Part shown: positions 8,587 to 16,837 of the stretch, in pieces | Numbering within the stretch: the stretch's first letter is position 1 | Layout of the letters: every line of letters begins with the position of its first letter | From: DAOUFU01 sp034429275 | GTDB taxonomy: Bacteria; Chloroflexota; Anaerolineae; Aggregatilineales; Aggregatilineaceae | Length of the DNA: 32,222 nt | Direction: 5' to 3' | Assembly (NCBI GenBank): GCA_034429275.1 | Contig: DAOUFU010000189.1 | Span: 1 to 32,222 of the forward strand | Notes under the pieces: generated by a model | Database searches by the model: none | What the model was told of the DNA's origin: nothing | What the model saw: only the letters and a program-made list of their open reading frames with translations | Program-made: the position numbers and the translations under genes

Positions 8587-9030
8587 ATGGCTGTGGGAAA
8601 ACATTCGTCATCTTTTCGCCAGTCGGAGAGGAAAAAACCTAGCCCAATACGCGGGATGCTGCCTGTCATGGGATTGACCCTGGCGGTGTTGCTGGGAGTG
8701 ACGGCTTTTTTCCTATCGTCGCCGTTGGTTGATTGGGCACGTGGCAATGAAGGTCGGGTGGGCGAAGTGGTTACCAATATCGAAAAAGATATCCCGGCCA
8801 ACTGGCCTGAAGACTCTCTGAATTATGTGGTGGCGGTAGTGCTATGGTTGGTGATGTTCAGCGTGGCGATGGCCGTGGTGGCGGCTGCGGTAGGGCCTGA
8901 CCCTGAAAAACTGTCGCTGAAGGATATGCCTGCTTCGCCGGCTAACAAAAAAGATATGATCAAACAGATGAAGAGGGACCTCAAAGAGGCCAAGCGCCGT
9001 GAGCAAGCTCGCAAGAAGGCACAGCGCTAG
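8587..9030 (+). CDS. Small two-TM membrane protein of unknown function
   Basis: 147 aa; family not recognised. A basic N-terminus (RQSERKK) is followed by a first hydrophobic helix at about residues 25-47, a hydrophilic loop of 30 residues (48-78), a second helix at about 79-102, and a highly charged Lys/Arg-rich tail (121-147, KQMKRDLKEAKRREQ) that could be a short coiled coil. The positive ends suggest both termini are cytoplasmic. ATG at 8587 with AGTGAGGTG just upstream. It sits between the FAD/FeS subunit and the molybdopterin subunit of what should be one enzyme, so it may anchor the enzyme or link it to a membrane electron acceptor; that is inference from position only. Confidence 0.7.
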   Translation: MAVGKHSSSFRQSERKKPSPIRGMLPVMGLTLAVLLGVTAFFLSSPLVDWARGNEGRVGEVVTNIEKDIPANWPEDSLNYVVAVVLWLVMFSVAMAVVAAAVGPDPEKLSLKDMPASPANKKDMIKQMKRDLKEAKRREQARKKAQR

Positions 9031-9052
9031 TGGACGGTGAGTCCTCTGCTTT

Positions 9053-9101
9053 GTCCGACGCCATTCTGTCATTCGCAAGCAGAAGTGGGTTTCTTGCGGA
9101 C
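9053..9101 (+). other. Possible hairpin in the 120-base gap before the Mo subunit
   Basis: GCAAG at 9075-9079 can pair with CTTGC at 9093-9097, extended outward by GTCC at 9053-9056 with GGAC at 9098-9101 across a bulge. No T-tract follows, so this is not a normal intrinsic terminator. It is the largest gap inside the operon. A good Shine-Dalgarno (AGGAG, 9135-9139) lies further on, before the GTG at 9151. Confidence 0.25.
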
Positions 9102-9150
9102 AGAACACAAAAATGATTATGACCCTTGTATGTCAGGAGTGCGATGACCT

Positions 9151-11376
9151 GTGACCTCCAATGATTTTGTGCTTGGGCAAAGTATTCGCCGGATTGATGT
9201 CGTAGGCAAGGTGACCGGGGAGACACCCTATCCAGCAGACATCAATATGGATGGACAGGTGTGGATGAAGATCCGTTTCTCGGACCGTGTCCACGCACGC
9301 ATCACGGCGATTGACACAACCGCTGCTGAGCAGCATCCGGGTGTGTTGGCGGTGTTGACTGCCAAAGATGTACCGGTCAATGAGTATGGGCTGATCATGC
9401 GGGATCAGCCGGTGTTGTGTGGACCAGGCAGCACCAAAGCCGGTGCGGATGTGGTACGCTGTGTGAGCGATCAGGTGGCGCTGGTTGTTGCCGAGACCAA
9501 AGCTGCCGCAGCGGAAGCGGCCAGGCTGATCGAAATCACCTATGAAGATTTGCCGGTGGTCACCGATCCTGAAGCCGCGATGGCCGACGATGCTCCCCAG
9601 CTCCATTCACATGCCCCCAATAACATTCTGGTGCATCACCGGGTTCGGTTTGGCGATGTTGATGCCGCCTGGCAACATGCAGACGTGATCGTTGAAGGTG
9701 AATACCGTACCGGTTTTCAGGAACACGCTTATCTCCAGCCGGAGGCCGGCCTTGGCTATCTGGACGAAGAAGGGCGAATTACAGTGCTGGTGGCGGGCCA
9801 ATGGGTGCATGAGGACCGCGAGCAGATCGCGCATGCGCTGGGACTGCCCGAAGACAGGGTGCGGGTGATTTATCCTGCTATCGGCGGCGCGTTTGGTGGC
9901 CGCGAGGATATGTCGATCCAGATCGTGTTGGCCCTGGCAGCTCAACGTGTAGGGCGTCCCGTGAAAATTGTGTGGAGCCGCGAAGAGTCGATCATTGGGC
10001 ACCACAAACGGCACCCCGTTATCATACGCGCGAAATGGGGCGCGACGCGCGAAGGGAAACTGGTTGCGGCAGAGGCGACCGTCATCGGCGATGCGGGCGC
10101 GTATGCCTATACCACCACGAAGGTTTTGGGCAATGCCAATATCTTGGTGAACGGACCGTACGAAATCCCGAACGTGAAGGTGGATACGCTTGGGGTGTAC
10201 ACGAACAATGTGCCCTGTGGAGCCTTCCGGGGTTTTGGCGGGCCCCAAGGCGCGTTTGCTGCCGAGGGCCAGATGAACAAGCTCGCCGAGGCATTGGGGA
10301 TGGACCCGGTGGAACTGCGCGCGCGCAACGTGCTCAAAGAAGGGATAATTACCCCGTTAGGCACCCCACTGCCGAAAGGGGTGACAATCGCCGAAGTGCT
10401 GCGCGATGGTGCCCTGCAGAGCGGTTACTGGCAGTATGAGGCGGGCGGGTGGCGCAAGAACCCGGTGCAGCAGCCGACCGAGTCGCACAAGCGGCGCGGC
10501 GTCGGCATGGCAATCGGAATGAAGAACGTCGGATTTTCATTTGGCGCGCCGGAAGAAAACTGGGCCACTATCGAGCTTCACGGCAAGACCGAGATCGAGC
10601 GCGTAGTCGTGCGTCAGGCGGGGGCCGAAGTGGGCCAGGGGGCACACACCATTTTCGTACAGATGGCAGCCGAAGCGGTAGGGGTGCCGGTGGAGAAGGT
10701 CGAACTGATCGGTCACGACACCGCCCAAACGGGCAATTCGGGAAGTTCTTCGGCCTCGCGCATGACGTTTATGAGCGGGAATGCGATTCGTAGGGCGGCA
10801 GCGCGGGCTTTGGAACGTGGGCGGGCCGAAGAGGGCCCGGCAGTCGGTACTTCCCAATATCGCCCGCCAAAAACGACTCCTTTTGACCCAGAGACCGGCT
10901 ATTCCACCCCGAACTTTGCCTATGGGTATATGGCCCAATTTGCCGAGGTTGAGGTGGACCTGGAGACAGGGCGGATCGAGGTGCTGCGCCTCGTCTCCGC
11001 GCACGATGTGGGTAAGGCGTTGAACCCCAAACTGATCGAAGGTCAGGTCGAGGGTGGGGTCATTCAAGCGTTGGGATATGCGACTATAGAAGAGTTGGTG
11101 ACTGATAATGGGCGTATTCTTAACCCGCACCTTTCGACCTATCTGATCCCAACAATCTGGGATATTCCGCGCGAGGTCAAGCCGGTGATCCTGGAATATG
11201 CGGATCCAAATGGTCCCTGGGGGGCACGTGGTATGGCAGAGATGCCGTATATCCCGCTGGCGGCGGCGATTGCGGCGGCGCTGCATGACGCGACTGGTGT
11301 GTGGTTCGATCAGATTCCGCTCACTCTGGAGCGCGTGGTCAGAACTTTGCGCGCGCACGGGCTGGGTGTGATCTAG
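9151..11376 (+). CDS. Molybdopterin-binding subunit of xanthine dehydrogenase/aldehyde oxidase family
   Basis: 741 aa covering the a/b hammerhead domain (about 18-125) and the molybdopterin domains (about 140-735). Motifs seen: IGGAFGGREDMS, GAFRGFGGPQGA, EVGQGAHT, and the C-terminal GPWGARGMAEMP, whose Glu is the expected catalytic base. The CO dehydrogenase form I active-site loop (AYRCSFR) is absent, so a CO-oxidising role is not supported; a purine, nicotinate or aldehyde hydroxylase is likelier. It has no Fe-S or FAD domains of its own and must pair with the FAD/[2Fe-2S] protein upstream, from which it is separated by the small membrane protein and a 120-nt gap. GTG start with AGGAG 11 nt upstream. 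It is followed 33 nt later by the YqeC-MocA gene. Confidence 0.9.
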   Translation: MTSNDFVLGQSIRRIDVVGKVTGETPYPADINMDGQVWMKIRFSDRVHARITAIDTTAAEQHPGVLAVLTAKDVPVNEYGLIMRDQPVLCGPGSTKAGADVVRCVSDQVALVVAETKAAAAEAARLIEITYEDLPVVTDPEAAMADDAPQLHSHAPNNILVHHRVRFGDVDAAWQHADVIVEGEYRTGFQEHAYLQPEAGLGYLDEEGRITVLVAGQWVHEDREQIAHALGLPEDRVRVIYPAIGGAFGGREDMSIQIVLALAAQRVGRPVKIVWSREESIIGHHKRHPVIIRAKWGATREGKLVAAEATVIGDAGAYAYTTTKVLGNANILVNGPYEIPNVKVDTLGVYTNNVPCGAFRGFGGPQGAFAAEGQMNKLAEALGMDPVELRARNVLKEGIITPLGTPLPKGVTIAEVLRDGALQSGYWQYEAGGWRKNPVQQPTESHKRRGVGMAIGMKNVGFSFGAPEENWATIELHGKTEIERVVVRQAGAEVGQGAHTIFVQMAAEAVGVPVEKVELIGHDTAQTGNSGSSSASRMTFMSGNAIRRAAARALERGRAEEGPAVGTSQYRPPKTTPFDPETGYSTPNFAYGYMAQFAEVEVDLETGRIEVLRLVSAHDVGKALNPKLIEGQVEGGVIQALGYATIEELVTDNGRILNPHLSTYLIPTIWDIPREVKPVILEYADPNGPWGARGMAEMPYIPLAAAIAAALHDATGVWFDQIPLTLERVVRTLRAHGLGVI

Positions 11377-11409
11377 TGACTCGCGGTTGGGAATGAACGG
11401 GCGCCGGAT

Positions 11410-12771
11410 ATGCTTTTGAAAACGGCGTTGCGGGTGCAGCGCGGCGATGTAGTGTCGTTTGTTGGGGCCGGAGGGAAGACTTCGGCCCTGTTTCGTCTGG
11501 CGAATGAATTGCGTGGAGAGGGGTGGCGCGTCCTGGCGACGACCACTACCCGGATGGCCCCTTACGAGGTTGAACGTGCGCCAGTCGTCATGCAGTTGGG
11601 GCGCAAGGTTACTGCGGCTGAGATTCGCGATAGATTGAGCGAACACGGTTTCGTGTTTGTTTCTGGCGAGGTTTCTGCCAATGCCAACAAAATCGTGGGT
11701 ATTGACCCGTACAAGGTGGCTGGGTTGGTCGATTCGGTGGACTCCGATGTGCTATTGATTGAGGCGGATGGAGCACGGCGGCTTCCGCTCAAAGCGCCTT
11801 ACGATCATGAGCCGGTGATTCCTGTGGATACAACGCTTGTGGTCTCGGTGGGTGGGATGGATGCGCTGGGCCAGCCGCTTGACGACGAGCACATTTATAA
11901 CGCCGAGCGAATCAAAGCCCGATACGGCTTTCCTGATGGCGCGGCTTTGATCCCGCCCTGGATGGCGGTCACCCTGCGCGATACCACATTGGGGCTGCGC
12001 GGCGTTCCGGCGTCGGCGCGGGTGATCACGCTGCTTAACAAGGTGAGTGCACACGGATATGACCGACTGCTCGCACAGCAGATCGCACGCCTTGTGCTGC
12101 GATCCGAGCGTATTGAGGCGGTTGTGTTGGGGGCAATGCAGGCGAATGAGCCGGTGGTGGAAGTCCAGCGGCGGGTAGCGGCAGTTGTGTTGGCGGCTGG
12201 CCAGTCGGTGCGGATGCAGAGCGATCGGGCTAAGGTGTTGCTACCCTGGGACGGTCGTACTGTGATCGAGGCGATTGTCGCCCGGCTGATGGCCGCGCGC
12301 GTTCCGCAGATCGTTGTGGTGACCGGGCACCAGGGTGACGCAGTGGCGCGCGCGCTGGTTCGTTTGCCGGTCGAAATCGTCCATAACCCGGACTATGCTC
12401 AGGGCGAAATGCTCTCTTCGCTTAAGACCGGACTGGCGGCGCTTCCCTCGTCAACGGCGGCGGCTATGGTGGTTTTGGGCGACCAACCCATGCTCGATGG
12501 GCGAGTGCTCAAACACGTGCTAGGTGCCTATGCCGAAGGGCAAGGCGAGATCGTCGTGCCCGTTCACCAGGGTGAACGCGGGCATCCCGTGATCTTTAGT
12601 CGGCGCTTGTGGCCCGATCTGCTGGCGCTGGAATCGGGTGCGCCGCGCGACGTGCTTCGCCACTACCCGGAACAATTAGCCCTGGTCGAGGTGGGGACGG
12701 ACAGCATTCTGCAAGATATTGATACACCAGAAGCCTACCAGCGCGCGCGCTTTTTGGCCGGGCTGGGCTGA
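11410..12771 (+). CDS. YqeC-MocA fusion: selenium-dependent hydroxylase accessory domain plus molybdenum cofactor nucleotidyltransferase
   Basis: 453 aa with two domains. Residues 1 to about 250 match YqeC: a nucleotide-binding loop VGAGGKTSALF (18-28), TTTTRM (45-49 region), LLIEADGARRLPLKAP (115-130) and GGMDALGQPL. YqeC genes are known from loci for selenium-dependent molybdenum hydroxylases; the reaction is not firmly established. Residues about 255-453 form a MobA/MocA-like transferase: VVLAAGQSVRMQ (259-270), the conserved Lys (K275) of AKVLLPW, GEMLSSLKTGL (332-342), GDQPM (357-361) and a C-terminal DIDTPEAY. MocA adds CMP to molybdopterin, forming the cytosine dinucleotide used by many xanthine dehydrogenase-like enzymes. 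ATG at 11410 without a clear Shine-Dalgarno. This is the last gene of the operon, convergent with the next block with 10 nt between. These two functions are usually separate genes. Confidence 0.85.
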   Translation: MLLKTALRVQRGDVVSFVGAGGKTSALFRLANELRGEGWRVLATTTTRMAPYEVERAPVVMQLGRKVTAAEIRDRLSEHGFVFVSGEVSANANKIVGIDPYKVAGLVDSVDSDVLLIEADGARRLPLKAPYDHEPVIPVDTTLVVSVGGMDALGQPLDDEHIYNAERIKARYGFPDGAALIPPWMAVTLRDTTLGLRGVPASARVITLLNKVSAHGYDRLLAQQIARLVLRSERIEAVVLGAMQANEPVVEVQRRVAAVVLAAGQSVRMQSDRAKVLLPWDGRTVIEAIVARLMAARVPQIVVVTGHQGDAVARALVRLPVEIVHNPDYAQGEMLSSLKTGLAALPSSTAAAMVVLGDQPMLDGRVLKHVLGAYAEGQGEIVVPVHQGERGHPVIFSRRLWPDLLALESGAPRDVLRHYPEQLALVEVGTDSILQDIDTPEAYQRARFLAGLG

Positions 12772-12781
12772 GGTTGCCCAA

Positions 12782-13564
12782 TCACTGGCTGGGTGCACCG
12801 ATCGGAGTCGGTGTTGGCGGCGGGGTGCTGATATGAATGGTGATCTCACACACTGCTCGCTCGATATAGGTACTGTCGAACACAACTAGCCGGAAGCGGT
12901 ATTCACCTACCGGGAACTGCCAGGGATAGATCACACCCAGCGGCCCATCGATGACGGGCTGCGTTTCGTCGCCCAGAATGCTGAACTGCGCGCCGGGCTG
13001 TGCGGGCTTGATCTCAAAGCGGTAGAAGGCAAAATCGGCGATGTTGGCCGGGCCTTGCACGGGGGTGGCTTCAAACAATAGCTGACCATTGCCAGGGATA
13101 TAAATCCACGCACTGTCGCGCGGGCAACCGACAATGGCGGGCGCATCGGGGATGATGGTTCCTACCGGCGTATTGGTCGGCAGGGGGGTAGATACCAGGA
13201 CGGGTCCCTGTATGCCGGAGGTTTCTGAATCCAATGACACGGGCGGGTTCATTGCCGGGGTGCTGGTCACGAAGCGATCATATGTGAGGGGACCGGTATC
13301 GCTATTCACTTGAATATCGCGCAGGGTGGGGGCCACCATGTTGGAGATGGCCCACACCCCGATCAATGCCTCAAGCAGCAATCCGCCAAAGGTGATCGCG
13401 TTGGCCTGGCGTACCAGGGCATGTTCGCGCTCCAGCTTGAATTGCGCCATGCGCAGCTCAGTGCGAGCCTGGCGGAGCCTGTTGGCAAAAAAGAGCAGGC
13501 CGCCTAACCCCAGCAGGAACAACCCGGTTGCGACACGCTCAATAAAAAACACAACGCTGGTCAT
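12782..13564 (-). CDS. Membrane-anchored protein with Thr/Pro linkers, function unknown
   Basis: 260 aa; not recognised. A first hydrophobic helix at about residues 4-27 is followed by a charged, possibly coiled-coil stretch (28-50, RQARTELRMAQFKLERE) and a second helix at about 56-78. The rest is probably extracytoplasmic: a Thr/Pro linker around 125-140 (STPLPTNTP) and then a beta-rich domain of roughly 100 residues with two Cys (in GCPRD and AVCEI) that may form a disulfide, ending in PPPTPTP. The domain has the feel of an Ig-like or carbohydrate-binding fold, which is a guess. The ATG at 13562-13564 overlaps the pnp stop by 4 nt (ATGA), so it is translated with pnp at the end of the ruvB-queA-pnp operon. 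Confidence 0.7.
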   Translation of the reverse strand: MTSVVFFIERVATGLFLLGLGGLLFFANRLRQARTELRMAQFKLEREHALVRQANAITFGGLLLEALIGVWAISNMVAPTLRDIQVNSDTGPLTYDRFVTSTPAMNPPVSLDSETSGIQGPVLVSTPLPTNTPVGTIIPDAPAIVGCPRDSAWIYIPGNGQLLFEATPVQGPANIADFAFYRFEIKPAQPGAQFSILGDETQPVIDGPLGVIYPWQFPVGEYRFRLVVFDSTYIERAVCEITIHISTPPPTPTPIGAPSQ

Positions 13565-14451
13565 ACTTCGGGATGGTTCTCCACATCTGATGCGGCGTAG
13601 GGCGGAAGCTCACGCAGGACGCCGCGCAGCAAAGTGGCGAGGCGTGGCACGATCAGACGCCCCAAGCGCAGTACTTCTTCATGACTGACTACTTCAGATG
13701 CCTCGGTATGGTCAATTGACTGGTTGGTGATGCTCGAAAATCCAAGCACGCGCATCCCCGTATGGTAGGCGACCAGTACCTCGGCGGCGGTGGACATTCC
13801 CACCGCGTCGCCTCCCCAGGCGCGCAGCATTCGTACCTCTGCTGGGGTTTCGAAGGTTGGGCCGGAAAGTGAGACATACACTCCCTGGTGAAGCTTCAGG
13901 TTATTTGCTTGTGCAACGCGGAGTGCCAGCTTGCGCAGTGCCGGGTCGTAGCTGTGCGTGTGGACTGAAAAACGCGGGCCGAATTCGGGCAGATTGGGGC
14001 CGCGCAGCGGGTTGAAGCCCGCCATTCCTCCCAGGAAGATGTGATCCTCGATAACCATGATATCGCCAGCCGCATACGAAGGATTCAGGCCTCCTGCCGC
14101 GTTAGTGACGATCAGTGTGTTGACCCCCAATAGTTTCATGACGCGCACCGGGAGCGTGACCTGCGCCATGCTGTACCCTTCGTAAAAGTGGATGCGTCCC
14201 TGCATAGCGATGACTGTCTGGCCCGCAAGTTTGCCGATCACCAACCGCCCGGCGTGTCCTACGACCGTCGATTGCGGCCAGTGTGGAATGTCGTGATAGG
14301 GGATGACATCGGCCTGCTGGATCTCGGATACCAGATCGCCTAACCCGGAACCCAGGATCAGCCCGATTTCGGGCCGGTGATGGGTGCGCTGGTGGATAGC
14401 CTCGGCGGCTTCGCGATAGTGTTCGGCAGGGATAGTTTGTACGTCGTTCAT
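13561..14451 (-). CDS. Purine nucleoside phosphorylase (trimeric type)
   Basis: 296 aa from the chosen ATG at 14449-14451. A longer frame exists to 14607, but its first 52 residues overlap queA and look like noise, while this ATG has AGGAA just upstream and gives the normal family start. Motifs: LILGSGLG (phosphate loop), GHAGRLV, MQGRIHFYEGY, TNAAGGLN, SGPTFETPAE, VGMSTAAEV and SSITN, which include the Glu and Asn that recognise 6-oxopurines in the trimeric class. It cleaves inosine, guanosine and their deoxy forms with phosphate to free base and pentose 1-phosphate. Hypoxanthine and guanine are close to the substrates of xanthine dehydrogenase-type enzymes, and a cluster of those lies convergently next door. 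It is third in the ruvB-queA-pnp operon and overlaps the next gene by 4 nt. Confidence 0.93.
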   Translation of the reverse strand: MNDVQTIPAEHYREAAEAIHQRTHHRPEIGLILGSGLGDLVSEIQQADVIPYHDIPHWPQSTVVGHAGRLVIGKLAGQTVIAMQGRIHFYEGYSMAQVTLPVRVMKLLGVNTLIVTNAAGGLNPSYAAGDIMVIEDHIFLGGMAGFNPLRGPNLPEFGPRFSVHTHSYDPALRKLALRVAQANNLKLHQGVYVSLSGPTFETPAEVRMLRAWGGDAVGMSTAAEVLVAYHTGMRVLGFSSITNQSIDHTEASEVVSHEEVLRLGRLIVPRLATLLRGVLRELPPYAASDVENHPEV

Positions 14452-14489
14452 CAAGTTCCTCGAATTCAATTTGAGCCGCGCGGATAAAG

Positions 14490-14506
14490 TGTTACCAATT
14501 GTAACA
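14490..14506. repeat. Short perfect inverted repeat between queA and pnp
   Basis: TGTTAC-CAATT-GTAACA: 6-base perfect arms around a 5-base spacer in the 91-base gap upstream of pnp. The size and symmetry suit a dimeric repressor site or a small RNA hairpin; no regulator is identified. Confidence 0.35.
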
Positions 14507-14542
14507 TCGGGCAGGGGCGAAAGCTTGACAGGCGCGGCCACT

Positions 14543-15649
14543 CTATATGAACAGGCAGCAATCGCCCAGGCTGTAAAACCGGTACCGCTCCCGGATCGCC
14601 TCCTCATAGGCGCGCAGGATCGATTCGCGGCCTGCGAACGCGCTGACCAGCATCAGCAGGGTAGACCGCGGTAGATGAAAGTTGGTGAGCATCACGTCCA
14701 CTGCACGGAAACGATAACCGGGTGTGATGTACAGATCGGTGTCTTCATCGATTGCCACTACGGGCCGCCAGGGACACACACTGTCGCTTACATTGGCAAG
14801 AGTCTGACGCACGCTGCGCGGATCGTTATGTTCAGAACCGAAGGCTGCGGAACGGATGGCTGCGGTTTCCAGGGTGCGAACTGCGGTCGTCCCAACAGCA
14901 ACTACACGTCCGCCTTTGAGCTTAGCATTGTTGATGATCTGGGCATTTTCGGGCGTGAGCAAAGCCCGTTCGGTGTGCATGTGGTGGTCGGCGATATGCT
15001 CAACGCGCACGGGTGAGAACGTGTCCAGCCCGATGTGCAGCGTACAGTACGCGATTTCGATCCCTTGCTGCCGGAGGGTGAGCAGGGTTTCGCCGGTGAA
15101 ATGTAATCCAGCAGTCGGCGCGGCTGCGGACCCTTCGTGGCGGGCAAAGACGGTCTGGTAGCGTTCAGCATCAGCCAGCGGCGTGGTGATATATGGTGGA
15201 AGCGGCGTTTGACCGATGGCATCGAGATGGGGACGGATCGGTTCATCGAACTCAATCAGGCGTTCGTTTTCTTCGAGTGCTTCAACCACCACCGCGCCGA
15301 TGGTGTGATTTGTCCCCGGACCCACTGCAAGGCGTGTGCCGACCACAATATTCTTGCCACCGACCACAACAAGCCAGCGCCGTTCATCTACCTGACGCAG
15401 CAGCAGAATTTCGGCTGCTCCGCCAGTGGGGACTTTCTGGGCAGGCAGGCGGGCCGGGATGACTCGGGTCTGATTGAGGACCAGGACATCGCCGGGCACG
15501 AGATAGGACGGCAGATCGCGAAACGCCCGGTGCTCAATGGCCCCGGTGGAACGATGCAGGACAAGCATCCGGGACGCGTCGCGCGGCTCGATGGGGGTCT
15601 GGGCAATCAATTCTGGGGGGAGATGGTAATCGAAGTCCGAGATGTGCAT
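14543..15649 (-). CDS. queA: S-adenosylmethionine:tRNA ribosyltransferase-isomerase
   Basis: 368 aa, full length for QueA. It begins MHISDFDYHLPPELIAQ and carries the family signatures RDASRMLVL, LNQTRVIPARL, APTAGLHFT, HIGLDTFSPV, GTTAVRTLE and TNFHLPRSTLLMLVSAF. The enzyme transfers and isomerises the ribosyl part of S-adenosylmethionine onto 7-aminomethyl-7-deazaguanine in tRNA, giving epoxyqueuosine. The ATG at 15647-15649 is preceded by AGGA; its coding region starts 11 nt after the ruvB stop. The ruvB-queA pair is common in bacteria, though the functions are unrelated. No tgt or other queuosine genes are in the window. Confidence 0.96.
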   Translation of the reverse strand: MHISDFDYHLPPELIAQTPIEPRDASRMLVLHRSTGAIEHRAFRDLPSYLVPGDVLVLNQTRVIPARLPAQKVPTGGAAEILLLRQVDERRWLVVVGGKNIVVGTRLAVGPGTNHTIGAVVVEALEENERLIEFDEPIRPHLDAIGQTPLPPYITTPLADAERYQTVFARHEGSAAAPTAGLHFTGETLLTLRQQGIEIAYCTLHIGLDTFSPVRVEHIADHHMHTERALLTPENAQIINNAKLKGGRVVAVGTTAVRTLETAAIRSAAFGSEHNDPRSVRQTLANVSDSVCPWRPVVAIDEDTDLYITPGYRFRAVDVMLTNFHLPRSTLLMLVSAFAGRESILRAYEEAIRERYRFYSLGDCCLFI

Positions 15650-15660
15650 AGGATTCCTGA

Positions 15661-16683
15661 CTAAAACAACGGTTCCTGGCGTGGGCGGCGGTTGTCGGAG
15701 ATGTTCAGGTGGCTGTAGGCGAGCCGGGTGGCGACGCGCCCGCGCGGCGTACGCTCCAAAAAGCCCAGCTGGAGCAAGTATGGCTCGTAGACATCCATGA
15801 TGGTATCGGCCTCTTCGCTGATCGAGGCCGCGATGGTCTCCAGGCCCACCGGCCCACCATCGAATTTCTGGATAATAGTGAGCAAGACACGACGGTCGAT
15901 ATCGTCGAGGCCCAGCGGGTCGATGTCGAGCAGGTCGAGCGCTTCGACGGCGACTTCGCCGGTGATCACACCTTGTGCACGCACTTCTGCATAGTCACGC
16001 ACACGTTTGAACAGGCGAAGCGCCACACGAGGCGTGCCGCGCGCACGCTGAGCGATCCGCTCGATGCCGTCGTCGTCGATGGGGATATTCATCAGGCTGG
16101 CTGCACGCCGGACGATCTCGCACATGGCTTCGTGACTGTAGAAATCCAGGCGGTAAACCGCGCCAAAACGAGCGCGTAAGGGGGCGGTCAGCAGTGCCAG
16201 GCGGGTGGTCGCCCCAATGACCGTGAAACGCGGCAGGTTGAGGCGCACATTTTTTGCAGCAGGCCCCTTGCCGATGACAATATCCAGCGCGAAGTCTTCC
16301 ATTGCCGGGTAGAGCACTTCTTCGACGGCACGGCCAAGCCGGTGGATTTCGTCGATGAACAAAACGTCCCCTTCGCGCAGATGGGTCAGGATCGCAGCCA
16401 GGTCTCCGGCGCGCTCAATCGATGGCCCGGCGGTGATGCGGATATTGACATCCATCTCGTTGGCAATGACGTGCGCAAAGGTGGTTTTGCCCAGGCCTGG
16501 CGGCCCATAGAACAGCACATGATCGATGGCTTCATGGCGGGCTTTGGCGGCTTCGATCAGAATGCGCAGGTTTTCCACCACGCGCTCTTGCCCGGTCATT
16601 TCGTCCAGGCGGCGCGGACGCATGGCGTTATCCAGGCGATCCTCAGCATGTTTTTTGCCGCTCACCATGCGGTCGTCGGTCAT
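15661..16683 (-). CDS. ruvB: Holliday junction branch migration DNA helicase RuvB
   Basis: 340 aa, normal for RuvB. The AAA+ core has Walker A GPPGLGKT (60-67), Walker B with DEIHRL, the conserved GPSIERAGDLA segment, sensor GATTR and the RFG arginine-finger region (LRARFG). The C-terminal winged helix contains GPVGLETIA and LGFLERTPRGR. RuvB hexamers drive branch migration with RuvA; neither ruvA nor ruvC is in this window, so they are elsewhere. ATG at 16681-16683 with TGAGG upstream. A good promoter (16720-16748, minus strand) lies just ahead, making ruvB the first gene of the ruvB-queA-pnp-unknown operon. Confidence 0.97.
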   Translation of the reverse strand: MTDDRMVSGKKHAEDRLDNAMRPRRLDEMTGQERVVENLRILIEAAKARHEAIDHVLFYGPPGLGKTTFAHVIANEMDVNIRITAGPSIERAGDLAAILTHLREGDVLFIDEIHRLGRAVEEVLYPAMEDFALDIVIGKGPAAKNVRLNLPRFTVIGATTRLALLTAPLRARFGAVYRLDFYSHEAMCEIVRRAASLMNIPIDDDGIERIAQRARGTPRVALRLFKRVRDYAEVRAQGVITGEVAVEALDLLDIDPLGLDDIDRRVLLTIIQKFDGGPVGLETIAASISEEADTIMDVYEPYLLQLGFLERTPRGRVATRLAYSHLNISDNRRPRQEPLF

Positions 16684-16719
16684 GAATGCCTCATCCCTTC
16701 ACATGCAAACACCCTGCTG

Positions 16720-16748
16720 AGTATACCGGGCTATGCGGTCCAGGTAAA
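16720..16748 (-). promoter_or_regulatory. Sigma-70-type promoter for the ruvB operon
   Basis: On the minus strand TTTACC (-35, 16743-16748) and TATACT (-10, 16720-16725) are separated by exactly 17 bases. Transcription would start about 30 bases before the ruvB ATG. Confidence 0.6.
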
Positions 16749-16837
16749 GGCTGGTGGCGTGCTTTGCGCCGACGCATATGACGTTAATGATAATCGCTGT
16801 CCAGGCGATTCGGCGGGGGAAACGATGACACCCGACT

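Noticed and set aside
7335..8801. A 488-codon open frame on the minus strand
   Set aside because: It lies antisense to the FAD/[2Fe-2S] subunit, whose homology is clear, and its translation shows no recognisable domain. It is a G+C-driven shadow frame.
9151..11376. Aerobic CO dehydrogenase large subunit (CoxL)
   Set aside because: The diagnostic AYRCSFR loop is absent; the matching place reads GAFRGFGGPQ, typical of other members of the family.
10537..11646. A 369-codon open frame on the minus strand
   Set aside because: It is antisense to the Mo subunit and the YqeC-MocA start, with no recognisable motif.
14452..14607. Longer N-terminus for pnp
   Set aside because: The extra 52 residues overlap queA and have no family similarity; the ATG at 14449-14451 has a ribosome site and the normal start.
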